A stretch of DNA of 37,532 bases, from assembly GCA_016782645.1 (NCBI GenBank), contig JADHYC010000021.1, positions 1 to 37,532 on the forward strand, written 5' to 3'. Below are positions 7,635 through 15,616 of the stretch, piece by piece (the stretch's first letter is position 1; every line of letters starts with the position of its first letter). Below the pieces are notes generated by a model. The model was given only the letters and a program-made list of their open reading frames with translations, was not told where the DNA came from and searched no databases. Source of the stretch: Fidelibacterota bacterium (GTDB lineage Bacteria; Fidelibacterota; UBA2242). The position numbers and the translations under genes are program-made.

Positions 7635-8798
7635 TTAAATCTTAAGTCTGATTGGCTTGTTTTCAGGATTGTATTTTAAATTTTTATCAGAGTGAAGAAC
7701 AGCAAGAGCATGGTAAAAAACATTTGATAGTTTTAAGGTACCATTGATCCACTTTACTGGATTTGATAAAAAATGGCTAACCTTTTTATTGCACAATATA
7801 TCTGATAAATGCAAATATACTCCACCAGAGCTATAAAGAGACTCTGCTAAATCAATACCCTGTCCATAATCTATCATATCATCATAAATGTCGTGTATAA
7901 TGAAGATCGGTATCCTGAGATTGTCTTTAATATGTTTTGGCGATAGTGTGTCATATAATTCTTTGACATTGGAGATGATCATTTTATAGCAAATATCATC
8001 TGTTTCGCTACTTCTGTATAAAGATAAAATTAATTTTCGGTCAGCAGGCTCAAGGTATCGCATATTTCCAAAAGCTAACCTCGTTCTGTCTTTTAGAAAA
8101 TTACCGAGTACTTTTCTTGTTTTCGCTATGTTTTTGAATAAATTCAGTTTTTCTAAAAAATTGTGGAGAAAGATAATTTTGCTATTGGAATGTGGAGTGA
8201 TGTATTTGGTTTTATTGTGAACGTTAAATTTTCCCGTGAAAGAGAATCGAAGAAAAGATTCAAGATCAGAATATGTTCCCAACACAAGAACGAATTTTAT
8301 TTTATTGTTTACGTTTATATTTCTAACTGCAAGCAGGGATAGTCCGCCTCCTAAGCTTATACCGATCATGCCTAATTTGTCAGAAGTGACATAATCCAAA
8401 TTTGATATAGCAAGAATGGAGTATTCTATACGTTCGACAGATTCTCTACGAATCCAGCAATCTTTCATTTCATAAAAGCTAGGGATAAAAGCATGGTATC
8501 CTAATAGAGCAATTGCCTTAGCTAAACGGTTTAAAATAACATGATTTTCACCATAAGAGGATATTCCAATGTTTAATATAAGTGCGGGTCGTTTTATTAG
8601 AGGGACCTTGGAATATCGCAATGCAATAAAATTCACCCCATTGTATTTAATAGAGATTCGCTCTTTTCTAACATTTTGTCGGCGGTGTGAAAATACGTAC
8701 AATATTTTTGGCTTACTTATGAAAATAGCAATTAGAAGCGATTTAAGTCTTAATAAGACGAGGAGCAAAATATCTTTATTAGTACGGGCTTGTTTCAT
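7635..8798 (-). CDS. Alpha/beta hydrolase family protein
   Basis: 387 residues with an alpha/beta-hydrolase core. The nucleophile elbow is GMIGISLGGGLSLL (G-I-S-L-G). The acid loop is IPIFIIHDIYDDMIDYGQG, and a late VSHFLSNPV histidine is a plausible third member of the triad. Ahead of the core, ALILNIGISSYGENH forms the oxyanion strand region. The first 35 residues are hydrophobic and basic (ILLLVLLRLKSLLIAIFISKP), suggesting an N-terminal membrane anchor. The substrate is unknown; the architecture resembles dienelactone-hydrolase or prolyl-oligopeptidase-like single-domain enzymes with a helical cap (residues about 180-270). It converges on the lipase pseudogene and diverges from the RNA methyltransferase. 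No clear Shine-Dalgarno sequence precedes the ATG. Confidence 0.78.
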   Translation of the reverse strand: MKQARTNKDILLLVLLRLKSLLIAIFISKPKILYVFSHRRQNVRKERISIKYNGVNFIALRYSKVPLIKRPALILNIGISSYGENHVILNRLAKAIALLGYHAFIPSFYEMKDCWIRRESVERIEYSILAISNLDYVTSDKLGMIGISLGGGLSLLAVRNINVNNKIKFVLVLGTYSDLESFLRFSFTGKFNVHNKTKYITPHSNSKIIFLHNFLEKLNLFKNIAKTRKVLGNFLKDRTRLAFGNMRYLEPADRKLILSLYRSSETDDICYKMIISNVKELYDTLSPKHIKDNLRIPIFIIHDIYDDMIDYGQGIDLAESLYSSGGVYLHLSDILCNKKVSHFLSNPVKWINGTLKLSNVFYHALAVLHSDKNLKYNPENKPIRLKI

Positions 8799-8899
8799 TT
8801 GAATGCTATTTATAACTTTTCAATGAAATTTATGATATCAGTAAAAACTCCATAGACAGTACGTAATTTAATACGACGGTATTTATGTGAAAGTTAAAT

Positions 8900-9829
8900 T
8901 TGAACCTGAGAAGAATTTGGAAATTGGAAAAATATGATGATTTGCAAAGTCAGGCATTAATAAAAAGACTGAAGGAAATGCACCGGAGCCAGAAAACAAA
9001 ATTTCATGAAAAATCGGCAGTCAAGGAACAGCAATCAATCCATCACTATAAACTCTCAGACAGTGAAAGGGTTCTTATTCGTTCTCTTCATTTAAAAAAG
9101 TATCGTTACCAGCATAAGCTATTTTTAATCGAGGGACTAAAGCCAGTTAAGGAAGCGCTACTGGCAAATTTTCCTGTAGAATCAATTTACATTTCAAGTA
9201 TGCTTGATGAAAGTTCAAAGATAGAGATAATTGGTTTGTCGAAGAATTTTTTTATAAAAATATATTTGATTTCACAGAAAGAGATCAATCGAATCAGTTC
9301 GCTGAAGACCCCGGAAGGTATAATTGCTGTTGGGAAAATAAATGAAAAGGATTTTGAGTTTCTCGATGAGGACGACATTCCTGCACTTTATTTATGGCAA
9401 GTAAGTGATCCAGGTAATTTGGGAACAATAATTCGTACCTCGCTTTGGTTTGATGTTAAGCGCATTTTTATCTCTCCCGGTTCTGTCGATGTTTATAGCT
9501 CAAAGGTTGTACGTGGATCAATGGGAGCTATTTTCCATATGGAAATTTCGCCTAATATTGACTTTGAGTTGCTATGTGATAGAGCAAAGGGAAAGGGTAT
9601 TAAGTTTTTGGCGGCAGATATGTCAGGGAATAAGTTATCAGAATTTAGTTTAGGTAATAGGTGGATTCTTGTTTTTGGCAGCGAATCGCATGGTTTACCA
9701 AAGAAGATTATTGACAATGCAGATTACCTGCTGAGTATTCAAAAGAGAGGCTATGGGGAGTCGCTCAATTTAGGAGTGTCTGTCAGTATATTTTTAAATG
9801 AGTTACTATATAAAGACGGAGAGGGCTGA
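8900..9829 (+). CDS. SpoU/TrmH-family RNA 2'-O-ribose methyltransferase
   Basis: 309 residues from TTG at 8900; an internal ATG 26 codons later (MHRSQKTKF) is an alternative start, and neither has a strong Shine-Dalgarno. The N-terminal half is the substrate-binding domain (KYRYQHKLFLIEGLKPVKEALL, then SSLKTPEGIIAVGK). The SPOUT knot domain carries all three motifs: VSDPGNLGTIIRTSLWFDV, WILVFGSESHGLP, and YGESLNLGVSVSIFLNELL. These enzymes methylate a ribose 2'-OH in 23S rRNA or tRNA using S-adenosylmethionine. Which nucleotide is modified cannot be told. The stop codon lies one base before the next gene's ATG, so the two are translationally coupled. Confidence 0.92.
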   Translation: MNLRRIWKLEKYDDLQSQALIKRLKEMHRSQKTKFHEKSAVKEQQSIHHYKLSDSERVLIRSLHLKKYRYQHKLFLIEGLKPVKEALLANFPVESIYISSMLDESSKIEIIGLSKNFFIKIYLISQKEINRISSLKTPEGIIAVGKINEKDFEFLDEDDIPALYLWQVSDPGNLGTIIRTSLWFDVKRIFISPGSVDVYSSKVVRGSMGAIFHMEISPNIDFELLCDRAKGKGIKFLAADMSGNKLSEFSLGNRWILVFGSESHGLPKKIIDNADYLLSIQKRGYGESLNLGVSVSIFLNELLYKDGEG

Positions 9830-9830
9830 T

Positions 9831-10385
9831 ATGACATCTATGTATGTTGTTTTAATGATGGTTTTATTGTCATTGAGTGCCGATTCTTCAGCAGTAAATG
9901 ATGATGTTTTGAGAGTTGGAGAAGTAGCGCCGATGTTTTATACTCATGAGATAGGGGGCGGAGATTTTTTTCTAAGTAAAGTGGTTGGAGAAAAAGCGCG
10001 CCCTGATAAAAAGAGACCTGTAGTGTTAAATTTCTTTACTACTTCATGTATACCATGCCGTAAAGAAATACCATATATTCATACTCTAAAGGAAGAATAT
10101 ACAAAGTTTAGCATTTATCTTGTGAATGTTGGAGAAAATGAAAGTAAAGTGAAGAAGTATATTTCGAAAATGGGGTACACTCTTCCTATATTGCATGATA
10201 AATATGGAGTGATATCTAGAAAATATAAATCTTCAGTTACACCAACTTTTGTTATTATTACAGAGGATGGGAAAATAGCTTATTACAAACAGGGATTTAA
10301 AGAGAGCGATACTGAGTTAATTCGACAACAAATGCAGAAACTTTCTGGTAAAATTAAGGGAGAAGTTCAGAATACGCTGAAGTGA
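9831..10385 (+). CDS. TlpA/ResA-like exported thiol-disulfide oxidoreductase
   Basis: About 184 residues. The start at 9831 is chosen because GGAGAGG precedes it and because it begins the signal peptide (MTSMYVVLMMVLLSLSADSSA). The mature part is a thioredoxin fold: VLNFFTTSCIPCRKEIPYI holds the CxxC redox site (Cys73, Cys76). Next come FSIYLVNVGENESKVKKYI and SSVTPTFVIITEDGKIAYYK with the cis-Pro loop (VTPT). This is the AhpC/TSA-Redoxin TlpA type, which keeps periplasmic thiols reduced, for example in cytochrome c maturation, or acts as a general reductase. It is coupled to the upstream methyltransferase gene. No cytochrome or DsbD partner is nearby, so the electron source is unknown. Confidence 0.9.
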   Translation: MTSMYVVLMMVLLSLSADSSAVNDDVLRVGEVAPMFYTHEIGGGDFFLSKVVGEKARPDKKRPVVLNFFTTSCIPCRKEIPYIHTLKEEYTKFSIYLVNVGENESKVKKYISKMGYTLPILHDKYGVISRKYKSSVTPTFVIITEDGKIAYYKQGFKESDTELIRQQMQKLSGKIKGEVQNTLK

Positions 10386-10521
10386 AATAGTCAACCCCGT
10401 CAAGTTCTGCTTAATAAATAGCGTAATATTTTACATTTTTATGGAAGGAGTTAATACCTTGACTTTCCTTCGCTATGTCTATAAATTCACTCGCTTTTTC
10501 CGAATAAAATAAAGTATTCAA

Positions 10522-11379
10522 ATGCCTGAAATCATTCCAAAAATAAAAACAGCAATTATCCTTTTAATCATGGGATTGCTATTTGCCTCGCTCGTTACTG
10601 TATTAGTAGTTGGAATATCATATTCAGGGGATACAGAAGTAACTATTCCACAATTTGCACTACTGGTTGGAGAGATATTTTTGCCTGTACCAGTAATTTT
10701 TTGGGCAAAACGAATGAAATCCAGCTACAAGAAATTTTTTCGTCTAAAGCCAGTCTCACAGGCATCCTTTTTATCAGCTATTCCTCTCGGTATCGGGTTG
10801 ACCATCATTACAGATGAGCTTGATAGAATAGCGCAGATGATTCACCCTGTTCCCGAGAGCTTTTCGCAAATCAATGAGATAATGATAATCAAAGGTCCAA
10901 CTTCAGCCCTTTTTATTATTGGTGTGGTTATAATACTTGCTCCTTTTGTTGAGGAGATTATTTTTAGAGGATTTTTTCAAAGAGTACTCGAGTACAGATT
11001 AAAGGATGTTACAAAAGCCGTACTTTTTTCTGCGCTTACATTTGCTATTGTACATTTCAACCCATGGTGGGTTATTCAGATATATTTAATCGGGCTTTTC
11101 TTAGGATATGTTGCTTGGAGGACCAATTCTATTTGGATATCATTCTTTCTTCACGCATTGAATAATGGTGTTGCAGTTTGGTTTGCCCATCAGACACCAG
11201 AATCAATTTCCTGGTATGAATGGCGAGGACATACTTCGCCATTTATTTTAATAATCGGCGTCGTTCTTTTTTATGTAGGTATACGATTATTTATTTCTGT
11301 GACGCCAATTTCTCAAAGAACTGAAGAGGTGGTAAATATTGAAGATATTTATGGTTCATCTTCGAAACTAAAATTATAG
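10522..11379 (+). CDS. CPBP family intramembrane metalloprotease (CAAX/Abi type)
   Basis: 285 residues, with about seven hydrophobic segments. The diagnostic motifs are in order: EExxxR as PFVEEIIFRGFFQ (Glu144, Glu145, Arg149), then a histidine in FAIVHFNPW, then SFFLHALNNGVAVW with the HxxxN motif. These are the metal-binding and catalytic residues of the CPBP (Rce1-like) family, whose bacterial members cleave membrane-associated substrates. The C-terminal tail is hydrophilic and cytoplasmic. It is followed 24 bp later by mgtE, probably in one operon. Its substrate is not inferable. No distinct Shine-Dalgarno sequence precedes the ATG. Confidence 0.92.
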   Translation: MPEIIPKIKTAIILLIMGLLFASLVTVLVVGISYSGDTEVTIPQFALLVGEIFLPVPVIFWAKRMKSSYKKFFRLKPVSQASFLSAIPLGIGLTIITDELDRIAQMIHPVPESFSQINEIMIIKGPTSALFIIGVVIILAPFVEEIIFRGFFQRVLEYRLKDVTKAVLFSALTFAIVHFNPWWVIQIYLIGLFLGYVAWRTNSIWISFFLHALNNGVAVWFAHQTPESISWYEWRGHTSPFILIIGVVLFYVGIRLFISVTPISQRTEEVVNIEDIYGSSSKLKL

Positions 11380-11403
11380 AGTAAGATATCTGGAGGTACA
11401 ATC

Positions 11404-12765
11404 ATGTTAGATCACGAGTTTATGATTTTATTGGATACTTATAGACGACTTATTCGCCGTAATGCGCTTTCTAATACTAAAAAAATGATTGTAAAGACGC
11501 ATCCTGCAGATCTGGCGGCGTTATTTCGATCTTTTACTGAGGTTGATAGAGAAGAGATTTTCAATCTCATCACAGATAGTTCTTATAAGGCGGAGTTTCT
11601 AACGGAGCTTGACAGAGCAATTCTTATCGAACTTTTAGAGAACATGCCGCCAAAATCAATTATAGCTCTCCTGAAAGAAATGGCACCGGACGATCAGGCT
11701 GATGTTTTAGCACAATTACCTGAAGATGTTGGGAAAAAAGTACTGGAGTTGATGAGTACATCTGACTCAGAGGATTTGGAAGAGTTAATGATGTATCCTC
11801 CGGACACAGCAGGCGGTATTATGGTTCCGCTGCCGCTCAAGATGAAGGAAGAGGATACAGTTCAAGATGCGATCAATTCGATTCATGAACAAAAAGACCT
11901 TGAGATGGTTTTTTATATTTATATTGAAGATGAAAATGAGAAACTGACAGGTGTGCTTTCTCTCCGGCAGTTGATAATGGTTGAGCCGCAAACAAAATTG
12001 AAAAATGTTATGATAACTCGTGTTGTCAGTGTTCAACCTGAAACCGATCAGGAGGAAGTTGCCCGTATAACAAGCCGATATAATTTTCTAGCATTGCCCG
12101 TAGTGGATCGAGATGATAAGCTGCTGGGTATTGTAACTGTTGATGATATTATTGATGTTATACGCGAAGAAGCTACGGAAGATTTCCTCCAGATGGCAGG
12201 TGTGGGAAAGGATAGAGAAATATTATTAAAACCGACATTAGAAGCTACTAAAATTCGATTTCCGTGGTTATTCGCAACTTTTGTTGGTGGTTTTATAGTC
12301 TCAATGGTTATTATGGGATTTGACACACTTATTAATAAATTCGTTATGCTAGCTGCATTTATGCCGATTGTTGCCGGTATGGGTGGGAATGTAGGCACAC
12401 AATCCTCAACCATTATTGTCAGAGGTCTTGCAACAGGAAGAATTAACGTTAAACAGGTTATGAAAGTGCTTTTTGGACAGATGAGGATCGGGATAATACT
12501 TGGTTTTACTTATGGAATTTTACTTGGCGTATTTGCTGTTGTTTTTCACCTTCATCAAGTTAATATTCTAAATATGGGAATAACAATTAGCATTTCGCTT
12601 ATGTTAGCAATGTTACTTGCAGCAACTATGGGTACATTAACACCAATAATTTTGTATAGACTAAATATTGATCCGGCGATTGCAACGGGGCCAATTGTTA
12701 CTACAATCTCAGATATATTTGGTATTTCAATTTATTTAATAATCGCATCACTCTTATTGGTTTGA
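11404..12765 (+). CDS. mgtE: Magnesium transporter MgtE
   Basis: 453 residues, the usual length of MgtE. Domains in order are the cytoplasmic MgtE_N superhelix (residues about 20-130, containing LAQLPEDVGKKVLELM), two CBS domains (about 135-255, beginning at the DTAGGIMVPLP motif and including LPVVDRDDKLLGIVTVDDII), a connecting helix, and five transmembrane helices (about 285-453). The pore signature GGNVGTQSSTIIVRGLATGR is intact, and so is TTISDIFGISIYL with the pore Asp. The protein is a homodimeric Mg2+ channel in the inner membrane; its N and CBS domains close the pore when Mg2+ is plentiful. GGAGG precedes the ATG. Confidence 0.97.
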   Translation: MLDHEFMILLDTYRRLIRRNALSNTKKMIVKTHPADLAALFRSFTEVDREEIFNLITDSSYKAEFLTELDRAILIELLENMPPKSIIALLKEMAPDDQADVLAQLPEDVGKKVLELMSTSDSEDLEELMMYPPDTAGGIMVPLPLKMKEEDTVQDAINSIHEQKDLEMVFYIYIEDENEKLTGVLSLRQLIMVEPQTKLKNVMITRVVSVQPETDQEEVARITSRYNFLALPVVDRDDKLLGIVTVDDIIDVIREEATEDFLQMAGVGKDREILLKPTLEATKIRFPWLFATFVGGFIVSMVIMGFDTLINKFVMLAAFMPIVAGMGGNVGTQSSTIIVRGLATGRINVKQVMKVLFGQMRIGIILGFTYGILLGVFAVVFHLHQVNILNMGITISISLMLAMLLAATMGTLTPIILYRLNIDPAIATGPIVTTISDIFGISIYLIIASLLLV

Positions 12766-12772
12766 TAAAGCT

Positions 12773-13894
12773 ATGATTTGGCTTTTCTGGATATCCTTTG
12801 TTTTCTCCATAATATATTTTATTTCATTACTGATTTATTGGGTTGGACTTTATAAACCTGTTAAACCTAATTTCTCAGGTCAGCTAAAAGTAAGTGTTGT
12901 AGTAGCAGCGAGGAATGAGGTTAAGAGGCTTCTAAAATTATTAGAACGCATTGAAGCACAGAACTATCCCTCAGATTTATACGAAGTTATTATAATAGAC
13001 AATGACTCTGACGATGGCACGTATGAACTATTGCAGGAGCAGTCAATAAATTTTCCCAATCTTAAAGTTCTTACTACAAAAGAGAGAAAATCAGGTTATA
13101 AGAATAAAAAAGCAGCTCTTTGTTTGGGAATAGAAAGTGCAGAGGGAGAAATTATTCTGACAACGGACGCAGATTGTTTAATGGATTTAAAATGGGTTTC
13201 TACAATGGTTGGTTATTTTTCTAATGAGGTTGGTATGGTGGCTGGATTTTCAGGAGTCATATATAATAAATCTGTGTTTTGGCGTTTACAGGCACTGGAT
13301 TTTCTTCAGCTAATGGCGGCAGATCAGGGTACATTGAATCTTGGTATTGCCTGGGCTTGCAGTGGGCAGAATCTGGCATTCAGGAAATCGCTGTTCCAAA
13401 AAGTTGGTGGATACAAGGAGATTATAAATCGTGTTGGTGGTGACGATTCTCTTTTTATGCAGGTTATTAAAAAAGGAACAAAGACTAAAATTGTTTTTGC
13501 TTCGGATTCAAGTGCCTGGGTTGAAAATGAGCCCATTAGAAGGTTTACAACATTCGTTAGACAACGGATAAGGTGGGCATCAGAGGCAAACTATATGCAC
13601 AAGTTAAATGTACCGTTTTTTACAGTTGTTTTCTCGTCTTTTATCGCAAATTTGGTACCAATTATCTATTTGTTGCTCTTGTTTTTGGGTATTAGTGTGT
13701 TAAAGCCGCTCCTGTTCTTTCTGGGACTTAAGCTTTTAGGAGAAGGGATTTTATTCTTAAAAGCGACAGATGTTTATAATCGCCGTGATCTCCGTAGAAC
13801 ATTTTTTCTGTGGTATATTTTTCAGATGCCTTATGTAGTTTTTATGGGAATGCTCAGTTTCTGGGGTAATCGTTTGAAATGGGGTAATAAATGA
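12773..13894 (+). CDS. Membrane-anchored family 2 glycosyltransferase
   Basis: 373 residues. One N-terminal transmembrane helix (FWISFVFSIIYFISLLIYWVGL) precedes a GT-A domain: KVSVVVAARNE, EVIIIDNDSDDGTYE, TTDADC as the metal-binding DxD, GGDDSLF as the acceptor-side acidic motif, and RQRIRW as the R/QxxRW motif. C-terminal membrane helices follow from about residue 280. This is the layout of processive or lipid-linked GT2 enzymes that build envelope polysaccharides from nucleotide sugars. It starts 8 bp after mgtE. It resembles the minus-strand GT2 at 17463-18551 across most of its length, so the two are paralogues. Confidence 0.92.
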   Translation: MIWLFWISFVFSIIYFISLLIYWVGLYKPVKPNFSGQLKVSVVVAARNEVKRLLKLLERIEAQNYPSDLYEVIIIDNDSDDGTYELLQEQSINFPNLKVLTTKERKSGYKNKKAALCLGIESAEGEIILTTDADCLMDLKWVSTMVGYFSNEVGMVAGFSGVIYNKSVFWRLQALDFLQLMAADQGTLNLGIAWACSGQNLAFRKSLFQKVGGYKEIINRVGGDDSLFMQVIKKGTKTKIVFASDSSAWVENEPIRRFTTFVRQRIRWASEANYMHKLNVPFFTVVFSSFIANLVPIIYLLLLFLGISVLKPLLFFLGLKLLGEGILFLKATDVYNRRDLRRTFFLWYIFQMPYVVFMGMLSFWGNRLKWGNK

Positions 13895-13999
13895 AAATTA
13901 AACACGAATTAACACGAGTAATCACAAAAACACTTTATGTTTTGATCAACGGTATCATCTATATATTAATTTATTAGTAGGTAATCATCGGTATAATAT

Positions 14000-15541
14000 A
14001 TGAAGTATATTATGGGGATATTGAAAAAAACAGGAAGCTGGTTTTTTATCTTTATAGTCTATGTTCAATTCATTCACTGTCAGATGAATCGGCATGCAAA
14101 GCGAAGCGGTATTGTTGATAATATATTAAATAATAAGAGTAGTTTTTTCTATTTAGATAGACAAAATTATCCTGAAAATAATAAAATGTTGCCTATTGGA
14201 GTATTTGATTCAGGTACAGGTGGTCTTACAGTTCTGGATGCAATTGTTAATTTTGATCAATATAATAACAGGACTCACTCCTATGAAGGAAAAGGTGATG
14301 GACTCAGAGACTTCTGTGAAGAATATTTTATTTATCTCGGTGATCAGGCGAATATGCCCTATGGTAATTATCCAAAGGAAAGTAAAACAGGTCTTTTAAA
14401 AGAGCATATAATTAAAGATGTGCAGTTTTTGATTGGAAATAAATATTATCTATCTGGGGATGATAGCACATATAAAGGTGATAAGTCGTCAATAAAAGCA
14501 ATAGTTATCGCCTGTAATACGGCAACAGCCTACGGGAAAACGGAAATTGAGAAGTTTATAGAAAGGGCAGACCTCAATATAAAGGTGATAGGTGTTATAG
14601 ATGCTGGAGTAAAGGGCGTCTTGCAACTATTTGCAAGGAATGAAGATGGGAGTATAGGTATTATAGCTACAGCCGGCACTGTTTCATCAGAGGGGTATTT
14701 AAAAGCACTAAGAGCCCAGAAGGATGAAATGAAATATACTGGCGAGATTCTGGCTTTTCAACAAGCAGGAATTGGACTGGCTGGTGCCATTGATGGTGCA
14801 AATGAATATATTGAACCATTTGCTACCATGCCCAGAAAAGAGTATAGAGGACCGTCTGAAAATCATCCCGAGGCAAAGATATTATTATCAATGTTGAAGC
14901 GTTATAATTTCGATTGGGGCGACAACAAAATGCTTTTCGAGGGAGATAGCAAATACCCGAAAAAGTTGCAGATAAATTCTGTTGATAATTACATCTCATA
15001 TCATCTGGTTTCTCTACTGGAAAAGATAAGGGAAACACCAGTGGCAAGACCTCTGAAAGCCATTATTTTGGGCTGTACTCATTACCCATTTTATATCGAA
15101 GTTTTCCAGAAGAAACTTGAGGATTTATACAATTACCAAGAAGATGATGAATACATTTACCGGATCTTCATGGCTGAGTATATTGAATTAGTTGACCCTG
15201 CAATAAATACAGCGAATGAGATGTATAAGCATCTTGTAGAGAGTGATTCATTTAATGGATCAAGCCTATATGAAAGTGAATTTTATATAAGTGTCCCGAA
15301 CAAATTAAATAGCAGTATTCAAATAAATTCATCGGGTAACTTTACATACGAATATAAATATGGCAGAGAGTTAGGATTAGTGCAGGAATATGTTAAAAGA
15401 ATTCCGTTCAGTAGAAATTCCATTGCTTCTGAGACTATTTTCAGAATTTCAGTTAAGATACCGGCAGTTTATGAATTAATACACTATTTCGATTGTAACA
15501 ACTCCAAAACTGTCTTTTTGAAAGAAAATGAACGAATCTAA
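14000..15541 (+). CDS. Exported, enlarged aspartate/glutamate racemase (MurI-type)
   Basis: 513 residues, about twice the roughly 265 of a normal MurI. The first 28 residues form a signal peptide (basic start, then SWFFIFIVYVQFIHCQ), so the enzyme should act outside the cytoplasm. The racemase domain is intact in its motifs: PIGVFDSGTGGLTVLDAI (Asp70), YLGDQANMPYG, VIACNTATAYG (Cys172), GIIATAGTVSSEGYLKAL, and LGCTHYPFY (Cys359, His361). Both catalytic cysteines are present. The extra length comes from insertions, mainly about 75 residues between the cysteines (around residues 245-320), and a C-terminal extension after residue 400. It is monocistronic. It may instead racemise another amino acid such as aspartate. 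Confidence 0.85.
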   Translation: MKYIMGILKKTGSWFFIFIVYVQFIHCQMNRHAKRSGIVDNILNNKSSFFYLDRQNYPENNKMLPIGVFDSGTGGLTVLDAIVNFDQYNNRTHSYEGKGDGLRDFCEEYFIYLGDQANMPYGNYPKESKTGLLKEHIIKDVQFLIGNKYYLSGDDSTYKGDKSSIKAIVIACNTATAYGKTEIEKFIERADLNIKVIGVIDAGVKGVLQLFARNEDGSIGIIATAGTVSSEGYLKALRAQKDEMKYTGEILAFQQAGIGLAGAIDGANEYIEPFATMPRKEYRGPSENHPEAKILLSMLKRYNFDWGDNKMLFEGDSKYPKKLQINSVDNYISYHLVSLLEKIRETPVARPLKAIILGCTHYPFYIEVFQKKLEDLYNYQEDDEYIYRIFMAEYIELVDPAINTANEMYKHLVESDSFNGSSLYESEFYISVPNKLNSSIQINSSGNFTYEYKYGRELGLVQEYVKRIPFSRNSIASETIFRISVKIPAVYELIHYFDCNNSKTVFLKENERI

Positions 15542-15616
15542 AACTTCCGAAGATGAAAAGAATCATATTTGTACTAAAAAGTTCTGCTGTGAGCTCATGA
15601 CGGAACTTACAATGCT

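Noticed and set aside
12048..12413. A 121-codon open frame on the minus strand inside mgtE
   Set aside because: It is fully antisense to the clearly conserved MgtE coding region; its composition mirrors the codon pattern of the real gene.
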